Origin: Hysterangium stoloniferum
Lineage: Eukaryota; Basidiomycota; Agaricomycetes; Hysterangiales; Hysterangiaceae
Length of the DNA: 64,000 nt
Direction: 5' to 3'
Assembly: GCA_015178975.1 (NCBI GenBank)
Contig: WHVD01000029.1
Coordinates: forward strand, 682,001 to 746,000
Below the pieces are notes generated by a model. It was not told the origin of the DNA and did no database searches. It worked only from the letters and a program-made list of their open reading frames with translations. A program made the position numbers and the translations under genes. Positions 23,496 through 33,229 of this stretch are shown here, piece by piece; position 1 is the first letter of the stretch; the number at the start of each line of letters is the position of its first letter.

Positions 23496-23886
23496 AGGGT
23501 GGTCACATGACTTTGTTGAATGTAATAACCAAAGTCATGTGACTAGGACACATTTTGAACTTTAAAAATGTATGCAACAAAACCCTTACAAAGAGTTGTG
23601 GTGTGTGTGAGATGATGGACTTACCAAATAAGGACATGGATCCTCATGGCTGTGCATTCACGGAGGTATGATGCTGAAGTATATTACATAATATTTTCAG
23701 AAATTTGGAGAATTTATTTCTTGAGGAATAGACATGTCTTTCAAAAAGTACAAAACATTGTAAGGGCTTTGTTGCCTACTGTGTGTGTAAGGGTGTTCTC
23801 TGTTCCACAAGCAAATGCCAGTCATAAGGCTATTACTGTACCTGATGGCACTCAAGATTCGCACAACCAAGTCTCGTGTTTATATT

Positions 23887-24175
23887 TGTAACGGGAGCAG
23901 ACTGGGTGGCGGACGATGAATCGGGCGGGTAACCGCCCTAGTCTTAGATGGTAAGGGGTAAAGCGAAGACGCTGGAAGTTTTCGATCAGTAGAGGGTTTC
24001 AGACTTATAAGAGGTTGTCAGGGAACGTAGCTTAGAGGGGCGAGCATAAATAGGTGAACCCCTAGTAGTTAGAAGGGGGTCTTTTTTCGAATTGGAGCCT
24101 ATTCCTACTCTGTGCGTTCCGCTTCGTAAAGAGCTCAACTGAAGGATTACGCTATCTATAAAGCCGAACCTTACA
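23887..24175 (+). repeat. 5' LTR of the young gypsy element
   Basis: 289 bp, from TGTAACGGGAG to CGAACCTTACA. Possible promoter signals include GCATAAATAGG (about 24,044-24,054), a TATA-like stretch. I could not place the transcription start. Confidence 0.95.
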
Positions 24176-24244
24176 CTTTTTGAGTATTTTGTCTCCAACT
24201 TCATATTCTTTTATATTCTATACTAGCGGACTGATCACCCACTA

Positions 24245-24277
<33 letters not shown>

Positions 24278-24319
24278 CGCGTGCACGCAATTCATCTACA
24301 CAACTATATTCTCGCCACC
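24176..24319 (+). promoter_or_regulatory. Leader of the young gypsy element with a 29-nt A tract
   Basis: No TGG-starting stretch complementary to a tRNA 3' end follows the LTR, so a conventional primer-binding site is not visible. An uninterrupted run of 29 A occupies 24,249-24,277. The first in-frame ATG, at 24,320, has a good Kozak context (GCCACCATG). Confidence 0.6.
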
Positions 24320-27300
24320 ATGTCCGAAATTAATCAATCTATCACTCGTCGAGGCACTGTCCGAAGTGCAATTCCCGTGTGGAGCAAGAGAATCGCTCGA
24401 CGACGGGTGGCTAGTGATGATTTGAATAGTTTTGCTACTGAAACGGTGAGGATTACCTCTTCACCTTCGAATGCCACAGGCCCCGAACCGATCTACACTG
24501 CACGTGCAGAAAGAGAGGGGAGGATGGACTGTGATGCCGAGATGGAAGAGGTATCGCAAATTGCCTCGGATTCCTCGATGGCCACTTCCAGTGGAAACAA
24601 TCAAGTTCCTATTAGTGAAGCCTCGAATGAATCTAGTGAGAGTGGAGAGGTCAACGCGACATTTCCCTGTCCTAGTGAGTATCTCAGAACTCAAGTCGCC
24701 CTCCAAAACTGGACTGGTCAGTACGGGTTGGTGTACCCTGAAGAGCTGGCCGCACCTCGAAAGACCTTCTGCAGGAGGTTCCAAAAGGGGAAACCTCTCA
24801 TTCACCCAGAAGCACTCTTTTTTCCAGAGTGGTTTGAAGGAGAGAGCAGTGGCGATGAGAGGAAGGAAGGATCGTCCAAGGAGACGGCACTTGAGCACCG
24901 CCAGGGTGCTAAGTTTAAATGGTCCGATTGTTCGGAATCTGATGCCGATCAGTTAGGGCCGCTCCCAGAAACATGGACGTTACCCTACAAGCTGAGAACC
25001 GGAGGGACTAGAGGGCTGGAAAGCTCTGGAATATTTTCCCGGTCATCCATAAATCTAGGTGCCATTGTCGTTGAGGTAGAGGAAAACGCACCTGTATCAA
25101 ATGAACCCACATCTTCTAGGTTAGAGCCTGCAAGTGCAGATGGATCTAAACAGACGTTACCAATGCGCACCAGCAAAGGGAAGGAAAGAATGAAAGGCGA
25201 GCGCCCCTTGAAGACCCTGGACAAAGGGAGCGAAACGCAGAATAGTCAGCCGCAGAAAGAGTGGAAGCCCAAGAAAGTTACTAGCCGTTATGTACGGGAG
25301 CCTTCACAAGTGCCGGAGGGCGGGTACTTTGCAGTAGGAGGGCAAGGGAAATTTGGACCACCATCCCATTCGAGCAGCTCATCGTCTAGCGATGGAGATG
25401 ATGAGTTGTCAGATAGTACGTCAACTGAGTCCGACTCATCAGCCAGCAAACGTAGCACCGACTCCCCTGAGTCTGGATCAGAATCGGAAAGTGCTTCCCT
25501 AAGTCGCGCTGAAACAAGAAGGAAGCATAGAAAGAAAAACTCACCTAGCGCTCAGCACGTAAGACAGGTCAAACGTAAACGGTCCAAGGCTGAGGCGAAG
25601 CGAACCAAGAAACTGCTTGCTGGAGTTAAGACTAAGCAAGCTGTGATCTACACAGGCACTGCTGAACTTGACGTTCTCGAAGCATTTATATATGCCTATG
25701 ATCTCTGGGCAGAGATCAATGGGTTAGATCGCAAGTGGGCGGTGAAATTGATCATATACTTCCTTGATGGAAAGGCAAGCTCCTTCTATATGAAGCATGT
25801 AGCATTGAGCAAACGGAAGTGGACCTTGAAGGCTGTCTATGATGGCCTATTCGACTACTGCTTTCCTGCTGATTATAAGGTGCATCTGCAAAAGCAACTA
25901 ACATCTGCCAGGCAGGGTAGAAAGTGTTTTCGTGACTTTGCGCGAGATGTCGAAAATAACGCTAGAAGGTTTCCGGATATTCACGAGCGACAACTCAAGC
26001 AAATTGTCTGGGATGGGGCATATGACTATATTAAAGAAAAATGGTTAGATAATGGGCTCAATCCTGACAATACGTCATGGAAGAAACTTATCAAAACTGC
26101 TACCCGGTTTGAGGCTGCACAAGAATTTCGACTGGCAGAAAAAGGGAGGAGGGAAAACATAGCATCCAGATCACCTCAGTTATGGGGCCCAAAGAAAGAC
26201 TTGGGAAGTCAGACCGGGCAGAAGGTGGATACCCAAGGGGTGAAAAATAACTACTCCAAGCCATCTGGACCGAGGGGTACCACTCTCGAACCACATTCTA
26301 AATTAAGTCGGAGTGAGATGAATCAACTTCGAGCAGAGGGGCGATGTTTCTCATGCAAGAATGAGGGTCACGAATCCCGCAACTGTCCTCGCGGGAAGTT
26401 TGTGTCGGCACCAAGAAAAGGGGTTGCAGTGTCCGCTGGATCCGTCCGAGTAAAACGACTCACTAACTTGGAAAGAAAGAAGGAACGGGCAGAGTTACAA
26501 CTACATATGGCTTCATTCGTGTTTAAGGATGAAGAGACACAACAGGAGTTCAATAACTTACACGATCAGATTTATGCCACCTGGCTGCAGAGATCAGTCA
26601 CTGAATATTTTGGGCCTGATACTGCCATAGCTGAGGGTCAAAATCCGCTGACACGGTTCGAGGTGTCCTATTCGGTCGAAGACTTCAGGGTGCGAGACAA
26701 CATCATACCTGGGGATCCTCTTCAAATTAGCAAAAGTATATGTCGGGAACCAGGATTTACTGTTGCTCAAAGCATCATGAATGACCCTGATTGGTTAGGG
26801 AGAAAGCTCACTGATGACTGTGCAGACCATGTGACAGTGGCAAGGATTATACAACAGCGTTGTTGTACACATTTTTTGCGACTCGAGTCTATGGCAGTGG
26901 GAATGCGACACACAGAACGCTTTCAGGTCTCGTTTGATGGTACGCATTGGGTGTATGAAATCGTGGATCTCTTACAACCCCACTTATATATGGCGATTAC
27001 GAAACAAGCTCTGTTCAGTGGTGACTGGGAAATTGCGCAAGTAGTTAGCAATGCTATCCCAATGGCAGGAGGAACTACTCAATGGGAGCCCATAGAGGAT
27101 GAGGACCTACTGGGAATAGAGGGAAATAGTCCAGCGCAGTATCTTCTCGAAGCCCTGAAGGAGTACTTTCCACCTGAAGAAGCACTGCAGGAGGGAATTA
27201 ATCCTGAAGCCCGGTTTAGGGTACATACAGAAGAATTGGGACTTCGGATATGGGATGAGATCCACACGGACATACCTCTGTTTATGCCATGGTCTGTGTT

Positions 27301-27469
27301 CCGGCTGAATGAGAACATGGATGATAAAATCGAGGCGGTATATGAGGAGCACATACCTAGTTTCTCTGAAGAGATGCCAGCGTTTCGAAGGTATTGTCAA
27401 GGGGCGATGTGCAATCTTCTGGATCTCCATTTCCGAGTCTACTACAGACAAGTGTTTTTGACGATGTAA
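24320..27469 (+). CDS. Gag polyprotein of the young Ty3/gypsy element
   Basis: The 1,049-residue structural protein would form the particle and package the RNA. I start it at ATG 24,320 because the frame upstream has only a GTG. Residues 1-350 are acidic and Ser-rich. Residues about 349-396 are a Ser/Asp/Glu tract, followed by a basic stretch (about 398-432). A gypsy-type capsid-like region spans about 438-600. A CCHC zinc knuckle is at Cys676-Cys689 (CX2CX4HX4C). After the knuckle, three related modules of about 90 residues carry RFxV motifs at residues 779, 867 and 965. Such a long post-knuckle extension is unusual for a Gag. The stop at 27,467 overlaps pol by 100 nt. Confidence 0.93.
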   Translation: MSEINQSITRRGTVRSAIPVWSKRIARRRVASDDLNSFATETVRITSSPSNATGPEPIYTARAEREGRMDCDAEMEEVSQIASDSSMATSSGNNQVPISEASNESSESGEVNATFPCPSEYLRTQVALQNWTGQYGLVYPEELAAPRKTFCRRFQKGKPLIHPEALFFPEWFEGESSGDERKEGSSKETALEHRQGAKFKWSDCSESDADQLGPLPETWTLPYKLRTGGTRGLESSGIFSRSSINLGAIVVEVEENAPVSNEPTSSRLEPASADGSKQTLPMRTSKGKERMKGERPLKTLDKGSETQNSQPQKEWKPKKVTSRYVREPSQVPEGGYFAVGGQGKFGPPSHSSSSSSSDGDDELSDSTSTESDSSASKRSTDSPESGSESESASLSRAETRRKHRKKNSPSAQHVRQVKRKRSKAEAKRTKKLLAGVKTKQAVIYTGTAELDVLEAFIYAYDLWAEINGLDRKWAVKLIIYFLDGKASSFYMKHVALSKRKWTLKAVYDGLFDYCFPADYKVHLQKQLTSARQGRKCFRDFARDVENNARRFPDIHERQLKQIVWDGAYDYIKEKWLDNGLNPDNTSWKKLIKTATRFEAAQEFRLAEKGRRENIASRSPQLWGPKKDLGSQTGQKVDTQGVKNNYSKPSGPRGTTLEPHSKLSRSEMNQLRAEGRCFSCKNEGHESRNCPRGKFVSAPRKGVAVSAGSVRVKRLTNLERKKERAELQLHMASFVFKDEETQQEFNNLHDQIYATWLQRSVTEYFGPDTAIAEGQNPLTRFEVSYSVEDFRVRDNIIPGDPLQISKSICREPGFTVAQSIMNDPDWLGRKLTDDCADHVTVARIIQQRCCTHFLRLESMAVGMRHTERFQVSFDGTHWVYEIVDLLQPHLYMAITKQALFSGDWEIAQVVSNAIPMAGGTTQWEPIEDEDLLGIEGNSPAQYLLEALKEYFPPEEALQEGINPEARFRVHTEELGLRIWDEIHTDIPLFMPWSVFRLNENMDDKIEAVYEEHIPSFSEEMPAFRRYCQGAMCNLLDLHFRVYYRQVFLTM

Positions 27470-30400
27470 ATGGAGTAGAGCGGCAACGATTTCGAGTGTC
27501 CTTTACTGCAGGACTATACGAGATTCACGATCGTGAGTTACGGAAAAGATATACTGTGACGACCGACCATTTACAACATGAGGAGTGGACCGTACCTGAT
27601 ATATTGACTCGGGCAGTATCCCAGGAGGAGGAGTCGGAACCTATTGTTTTCGCAAATGCTGCCCATGTCACCAGGAGGAAAACATTAGGATCTAAAAGGA
27701 GTCAATTAAAAGATGGAGGTATTGGGACGGTCGAGCATACTTCAATGCAGCCCAAGGATTTTACTCGGTGGCTGCCCAAGCCAGTGGTCATTGAAGCATT
27801 CATCAATGGACGACCTGTGAAAGCCCTAATTGATAGTGGGTCACTCGCAGATTTTATGTCCACAACGTTGGTTGATCAGCTAGGAGTTACTAAGAATCCA
27901 CTGCTCAAACCACTCACTGTGCAATTGGCTGTTCATGGGTCGAGATCGAAAATCAACTATTCGGCGACTGCTCAGTTTGTATACCAGAACATAAATTGTT
28001 CACGTCGTTTTGATGTTGCCAATCTCGATTCCTACGATTTGATTTTAGGGACCCCATTTATTTTTCAACATAGAGTGATGCTAGGCTTGAATCCTACGAG
28101 AGTTAACATTGGGTCTAGCCAGCCACTACCAATGGAAGGAGACACCGTCGAGACACTGCGGTCCGCCGTTGCTGAAGTTTTTGAGGATGAGCTTGACGGG
28201 TTAAAGGTCGAATTGCGTGCTGAAGCTGCGGACTTAGACCCAGACACTGCAATGACAGGGCTGCCTCCACTACGGGCAGTGAATCATACCATTCCCATAA
28301 TTGACAAGGGTAAAATCTATTCATGGCGGCCTTCTAAGTGTCCAGATGCAATGAGGTCTCTATGGCAGGAAAAGAAAACAGCGTACCTGAGGAATGGGAG
28401 ATGGCGGGTAGCCACGGGTACAAATGCATGTCCTATGCTCATCATTCCTAAGCCTCCAAAAGCCGATGGAAAGTTGCGGATTCGCACCGTAGTGGATAAA
28501 CGTGAGCAGAACGCTAACACGTATAAGCTGGCTACACCCTTGCCGGATATTGAAGCCATTCTACGAAACGTTGTGCAGCATAAGTATCGGAGTCTAATAG
28601 ATGGAAAGGATGCCTATGAACAAATTCGAGTGGTGCCGGAGCATGTCCATCGGACATTGTTTACATCTCCAGATGGCACTATGGAAAGCTTAACATTACA
28701 GATTGGCGATTGCAATGGGCCGTCCACATATCAGACGTTGATGAACCACTTGTTCGCTCCTTACATTGGCGTTTTCATGGATGTCTATCTGGATGATATA
28801 GTTATATATTCAGATTCCATTGCTGATCATGTGAAGCATTTACGGACCGTGTTTAATGTGCTCCGTCAAGAGAAGCTTTACCTGGCTGTCGACAAAATGC
28901 ACTTATTTGCTCCTGAATTGCGAGTTCTAGGACATGTGGTCAATGATAAAGGGATCAAAATGGACCCCCATAAGGTGGACTCAGTCGCGAACTGGAAAAT
29001 TCCGACGAATAAGTTATTGTTGGCTGGGTTTTTGGGGGCAGTAGGATACCTCGCGAACAACTGTGAAGGGGTAAGAATCCCGATGGCCATCCTGGCTAAT
29101 CAGACAGGGGTAAACAGACCATGGAAGTGGGGCGCAACTGAGCAACGTGCCTTCGAAGAGGTTAAGCGGATTGTTCAGTCTCATCGTGACAAGTATCGCA
29201 TTGCATTAGATTACTCACCAGGCCATTCCACTATTAATTTGGTAACTGACGCGTCCTTAACGGGAGCGAGTGGCATCCTCAGCCAAGGGGATGACTTTCA
29301 AAAAGCAGCTGTGGTGTCCTTTTGGTCCGGGAAATTCAATTCGGCTCAACAGAACTATCCTGTGCATGAACAGGAGCTCCTCGCCATTGTGGAATCATTG
29401 AAACGGTTTCGGCCACAGCTGTTGGGGGTAAAGTTTCGGATTTGTACTGACCATAAGGGTATAGAATATATACTTACGCAAAGAAGTTTGTCCCCAAGGC
29501 AGACAAGGTGGCTGGATCTCCTCAACGAATTCGATTTCGAGATCCAGTACATCCCTGGCCAGGTGAATACTTTTGCTGATGCGCTGTCCCGCATTTACAG
29601 TGACGAACCACTCGGAACCGTTCGGGCGGAAACAGAATATATAAGTGAGACACCTGAGGGGGACGAGGAGGAGAGAGGAGTACCTTACAGGTCACAAGGA
29701 GGCCGTCTCAACAACATGTCGACACCACTATATACCGGGTTAGCAGCAATGGTGTTAACAGATGCAACCAGACGGTCCAGCAGGCTGGCCACCCGCTCAC
29801 GGCCATCATATGCAACGCTGGCCGGGTTGAAGACTCAGAGCAAGAGACATAAAGGACAACTGGGAAAAGGGGTGGCCAATGTAGAGACAGAATGGGGTGC
29901 AGCCGCTAGTTTGCAAGAAGGGCCTGATCAGTCAGGCAACAATAGTCGTCAGGATGATAGAGAAGACACCTCACAATTGGCAATGGAGGGCGAGTTACCG
30001 GGGGTTCAGACAAAAACACGTTCTGAGTTTCCGCTAGCGAGGATAATCTCAGAGGGTCACCCAGGCATCCACATCCCGGATGCACTTCGACAACAGTATG
30101 GATCAGATGACTTCTTCGCTAAGATTTGGGCAGCGCCCCTGGAGTATAAGGGGTTTAAATTGCAGGAGGGCCTCTTGTTCCTGAAGTTAGAAAAGGTCAA
30201 CTTACTGTGTATCCCGGATATTATGGTAGGCACTCGACGGGTGCGGGAAATAATTATCTCGCATGCTCACTCGATCCTGGCACACTTAGGGGCAAGGAAA
30301 ACTGCCACATATCTGAGATCTAACGTATGGTGGCCATCTTTAACCAAGGATGTCGAGTTGTTTTGCAGGTCGTGCAGTGTGTGCGCGACTTCGAAATCAG

Positions 30401-32310
30401 ACACTCAGAAGCCACAGGGACATCTTCGTTCATTGGAGGTGCCTTCACAGCCATGGGAGGCAATTGGAGTCGACTTTGTGGGACCATTACCGCTGTCCAG
30501 GAACCGCCTTGGGGAGTTTGATAACATCTGTGTCATTATTGACCATTTAACGTGCATGGTTCACTTAGTTCCAGCACGGGGCAATTATACTGCTACGCAA
30601 ATGGCTGAAGTGATATTCGAGCATGTTTACAAGCTGCATGGCCTGCCGCTCAAGATAATCAGTGATCGAGACTCACTATTTACGAGCCTGTTCTGGAGAG
30701 ACCTTCACCGGTTAATAGGGGTTGAATTGAGGATGTCGTCTGCATATCATCCTCAAACGGATGGAGCGACTGAGCGAGCAAATAGGACGATGACGCAGAT
30801 GCTGAGGCAGTGTATAGCGCCAAACCAGAAGGATTGGGTGTCAAAACTGCCTGCAATCGAGTTTGCTATGAATAACGCTACCTCTGAAACGACCGGGTTC
30901 TCACCATTTTTCTTAAATTATGGCGGAATGCCACGGCCATTGCTCTGGGAAAGCAATACACAATATCCCGGTGTTCTTGCCTTTGCAGAACGCATGAAGC
31001 TGGCTATAATGACTGCACATGATGAAATCCTGGTGGCGAGGGTCAAGCAGACACGGCAGGCAAACCGCCATAGGAGGGCTGCTAAGTTTAGCATCAATGA
31101 CCTTGTTTATCTGTCCACGAAAAACTTACGTTTGCCAAAGCATAGGGCATGCAAATTGCTGCCAAAATACATTGGCCCTTTTAGGATCACCCGCGTCTTG
31201 GAGCCAGGAGCAACCTATGAGCTGGACCTGTCTGTGGAGCTAAAGAAGCAGGGAATTAACCCTTCCTTTCATGCGTCTTTACTTTGTATCCATATCCCGA
31301 ATGACGACCAGCTCTTCCCAGGTAGGCAGCTCAGACAAATCCCTGGCTTCGGCAGTCAGCAACGGGAGTGGGTGGTAGAAAGAATTTTGGCTCACTCGGG
31401 CAAAGGCATCGATGCGTTGTTTGAGGTATTGTGGAACACGGGTGAGACGACATGGCTACCATACGAGGAGATTCAACACATGCAGCCATTGCAGGCATAC
31501 ATGGAAGCCTTGGGCATTTCGAGTGTCCGTTTGTTGCCGCGAGGCCGAGGTCAGTCCACCGATCACATCAAGGTCGCACAAATGTCTGTGATGCCAGGGT
31601 GTGGTCGACATCGATCTGTGGGGTCTAGCGCTAAAGACACATCTGCTATTTATGTGGGATCAGTACGTCCAAGCACTGAGCAGGACTTACCCACCATGGA
31701 GGCACAGGGTCTACCCACACAGGTCTCTACGGAAATTTTGACAGCAACGATGGCCGCTGTCCGCGATAGCGCGCTTAGGGGGGTACAGGTTGCTTGGGAT
31801 CTGCGAATGGGGCACCTAGAGTCAATGCATCGTCAGATCATTGAAGCACAGCAACATATCGACAAGCCACAAACTGTCCCTATGGCTAGGCTTCGCACCA
31901 GGGAACGGTGCCGGGCCTGGCGAGAGCAACGTCAAATGCCTCTAGTGGCAAGGCTGTCTCCACACCCAGACAGCTCCCATAGGCTCCCAACAACACGCCG
32001 ACAGCATGCGTCGAGTGCTTCCCGTAGCAGGACCAAGCCGCGTAAGAGCGCCTCAACACAGTCGGCACCATCTCTTCTGCAACGCCTCGACGCTGAGCCC
32101 CACCAGGGCATACATGGCCAGTCCTCTAAGTCGGCAGTGAACGGCTTACACACAGAATGGGAAGCACCCACCTCACATGAGGACGCGGCGGTGGCACAAG
32201 GGAGCGGGGTGCACACTGAGGGGATGAAGGTTGATGTGTGGGGAGAGGGAGGATACTGGAGCGATGATTTTGATGAGTTGGAGCAGGGAGTGTTGGAATT
32301 ACACGGTTGA
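27370..32310 (+). CDS. Pol polyprotein of the young Ty3/gypsy element
   Basis: The open frame is -1 relative to gag and has no ATG before the protease, so it should be made as Gag-Pol by frameshifting in the overlap. Protease has Asp-Ser-Gly at 27,832-27,840. RT has the catalytic YLDD at 28,786-28,797. RNase H has its first Asp at 29,248 and a TDH block near 29,446. Integrase has the zinc-binding His/Cys pattern (30,262-30,390) and D,D35E at 30,472, 30,664 and 30,772. A chromodomain-like segment (about 31,372-31,490) follows. After it comes a basic, low-complexity tail of about 270 residues with no recognised domain. All catalytic residues are present, so the enzyme is probably functional. 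Confidence 0.95.
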   Translation, partial: RDASVSKVLSRGDVQSSGSPFPSLLQTSVFDDVNGVERQRFRVSFTAGLYEIHDRELRKRYTVTTDHLQHEEWTVPDILTRAVSQEEESEPIVFANAAHVTRRKTLGSKRSQLKDGGIGTVEHTSMQPKDFTRWLPKPVVIEAFINGRPVKALIDSGSLADFMSTTLVDQLGVTKNPLLKPLTVQLAVHGSRSKINYSATAQFVYQNINCSRRFDVANLDSYDLILGTPFIFQHRVMLGLNPTRVNIGSSQPLPMEGDTVETLRSAVAEVFEDELDGLKVELRAEAADLDPDTAMTGLPPLRAVNHTIPIIDKGKIYSWRPSKCPDAMRSLWQEKKTAYLRNGRWRVATGTNACPMLIIPKPPKADGKLRIRTVVDKREQNANTYKLATPLPDIEAILRNVVQHKYRSLIDGKDAYEQIRVVPEHVHRTLFTSPDGTMESLTLQIGDCNGPSTYQTLMNHLFAPYIGVFMDVYLDDIVIYSDSIADHVKHLRTVFNVLRQEKLYLAVDKMHLFAPELRVLGHVVNDKGIKMDPHKVDSVANWKIPTNKLLLAGFLGAVGYLANNCEGVRIPMAILANQTGVNRPWKWGATEQRAFEEVKRIVQSHRDKYRIALDYSPGHSTINLVTDASLTGASGILSQGDDFQKAAVVSFWSGKFNSAQQNYPVHEQELLAIVESLKRFRPQLLGVKFRICTDHKGIEYILTQRSLSPRQTRWLDLLNEFDFEIQYIPGQVNTFADALSRIYSDEPLGTVRAETEYISETPEGDEEERGVPYRSQGGRLNNMSTPLYTGLAAMVLTDATRRSSRLATRSRPSYATLAGLKTQSKRHKGQLGKGVANVETEWGAAASLQEGPDQSGNNSRQDDREDTSQLAMEGELPGVQTKTRSEFPLARIISEGHPGIHIPDALRQQYGSDDFFAKIWAAPLEYKGFKLQEGLLFLKLEKVNLLCIPDIMVGTRRVREIIISHAHSILAHLGARKTATYLRSNVWWPSLTKDVELFCRSCSVCATSKSDTQKPQGHLRSLEVPSQPWEAIGVDFVGPLPLSRNRLGEFDNICVIIDHLTCMVHLVPARGNYTATQMAEVIFEHVYKLHGLPLKIISDRDSLFTSLFWRDLHRLIGVELRMSSAYHPQTDGATERANRTMTQMLRQCIAPNQKDWVSKLPAIEFAMNNATSETTGFSPFFLNYGGMPRPLLWESNTQYPGVLAFAERMKLAIMTAHDEILVARVKQTRQANRHRRAAKFSINDLVYLSTKNLRLPKHRACKLLPKYIGPFRITRVLEPGATYELDLSVELKKQGINPSFHASLLCIHIPNDDQLFPGRQLRQIPGFGSQQREWVVERILAHSGKGIDALFEVLWNTGETTWLPYEEIQHMQPLQAYMEALGISSVRLLPRGRGQSTDHIKVAQMSVMPGCGRHRSVGSSAKDTSAIYVGSVRPSTEQDLPTMEAQGLPTQVSTEILTATMAAVRDSALRGVQVAWDLRMGHLESMHRQIIEAQQHIDKPQTVPMARLRTRERCRAWREQRQMPLVARLSPHPDSSHRLPTTRRQHASSASRSRTKPRKSASTQSAPSLLQRLDAEPHQGIHGQSSKSAVNGLHTEWEAPTSHEDAAVAQGSGVHTEGMKVDVWGEGGYWSDDFDELEQGVLELHG
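27454..27460 (+). promoter_or_regulatory. Candidate -1 ribosomal frameshift site
   Basis: G TTT TTG in the gag frame lies two codons before the gag stop. Slipping back one base here enters the pol frame. It resembles but does not fully match the X XXY YYZ consensus. It is supported because the fourth RFxV module is continuous only if the frame changes at about this point. Confidence 0.55.
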
Positions 32311-32343
32311 CCCGTCTGCGATACTGGGCACACTGCTGTGCAG

Positions 32344-32357
32344 TGTGGGAGGGCGGA
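32344..32357 (+). other. Polypurine tract of the young gypsy element
   Basis: GTGGGAGGGCGGA directly abuts the TG of the 3' LTR. It is the expected RNase H-resistant primer for plus-strand DNA synthesis. Confidence 0.8.
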
Positions 32358-32646
32358 TGTAACGGGAGCAGACTGGGTGGCGGACGATGAATCGGGCGGG
32401 TAACCGCCCTAGTCTTAGATGGTAAGGGGTAAAGCGAAGACGCTGGAAGTTTTCGATCAGTAGAGGGTTTCAGACTTATAAGAGGTTGTCAGGGAACGTA
32501 GCTTAGAGGGGCGAGCATAAATAGGTGAACCCCTAGTAGTTAGAAGGGGGTCTTTTTTCGAATTGGAGCCTATTCCTACTCTGTGCGTTCCGCTTCGTAA
32601 AGAGCTCAACTGAAGGATTACGCTATCTATAAAGCCGAACCTTACA
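32358..32646 (+). repeat. 3' LTR of the young gypsy element
   Basis: No differences from the 5' LTR were seen by eye across 289 bp. It is followed by the target duplication ATATT. Confidence 0.95.
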
Positions 32647-32651
32647 ATATT

Positions 32652-33229
32652 AATATAGAGACATGTTGATCAAATAGTTTCCCTCTCGCCTTATAATAAA
32701 ATTTTCAATTAAATGACGATTAGGTTTGGTTCTGGTACTTCGCCCGCCTCACAAAAACGATTTTGTCGCTTTCTTCAGTGGCTTTCCATTCACCCACTAT
32801 TAATTCACAGACCAGAACAACGGAAATAAGCATCATCTGATTTAGTTTTATAATACTCAATTTTTTTTTTGAGTCCCAGAACGTAGTGCTCTTCTTCTGG
32901 CGGCTATCTCCATGCGCCTCATCAGTGCCATTCCTCATCATTTTATGTTCTGACCTATAACAGACATTCTACCAAAAAAAAAAAAAAAGGATACAGAGGG
33001 TGCTTAATGACGACAAACATGGGGTAATCGAGGGACCTCGCCCATAAGGCTTTGATTCCTTGCGGAAACACCGATGGCGACCAGTGCCGAAAACCACACA
33101 TTACTAGAGGGACGCCACTTATAAAGCTCTGATTTATTTCGCAAACATTCGATCATGACATGGTGAGTTCCAAGGAGCAATATATGAAAATAGTTCCATC
33201 ACACGAAGCAGTGACATTGAAACGGTTAC
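32652..33229. other. Host intergenic sequence downstream of the P450 gene
   Basis: A 73-codon ATG frame on the minus strand (32,720-32,941) has no recognised domain and I do not call it a gene. A degenerate tandem repeat of about 78 bp (ATAAGGCTTTGATT / ATAAAGCTCTGATT) lies at about 33,030-33,160. An A15-type run is near 32,975. Confidence 0.45.

Larger units (their letters stand above)
21714..23781 (-). mobile_element. Tc1/mariner-like transposon 3 remnant, multiply interrupted
   Basis: The transposase N-terminal region matches 13,630-13,875 and is found at 21,714-21,793 and 22,417-22,604. The right TIR is at 23,570-23,781 and ends in GTTGCCTACTG. The C-terminal half and the left TIR are missing beyond the D2 junction. 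It is interrupted by solo LTR D3 and by an A-tailed retroposed insert. Confidence 0.85.
23887..32646 (+). mobile_element. Complete, young Ty3/gypsy retrotransposon
   Basis: The two LTRs, 289 bp each, are identical as read by eye. A 5-bp duplication ATATT (23,882-23,886 and 32,647-32,651) flanks the element. Inside are intact gag and pol frames in a -1 relation, a purine tract before the 3' LTR, and the domain order protease-RT-RNase H-integrase-chromodomain-like, as in Ty3/gypsy (Metaviridae). Unlike all other elements in the window it has no stops, frameshifts or CpG loss, so it inserted recently and may be active. It interrupts decayed repeats next to the P450 island. Confidence 0.96.

Noticed and set aside
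27107-27451. Minus-strand frame opposite gag
   Set aside because: Shadow of the RFxV modules, with no start context or motif.
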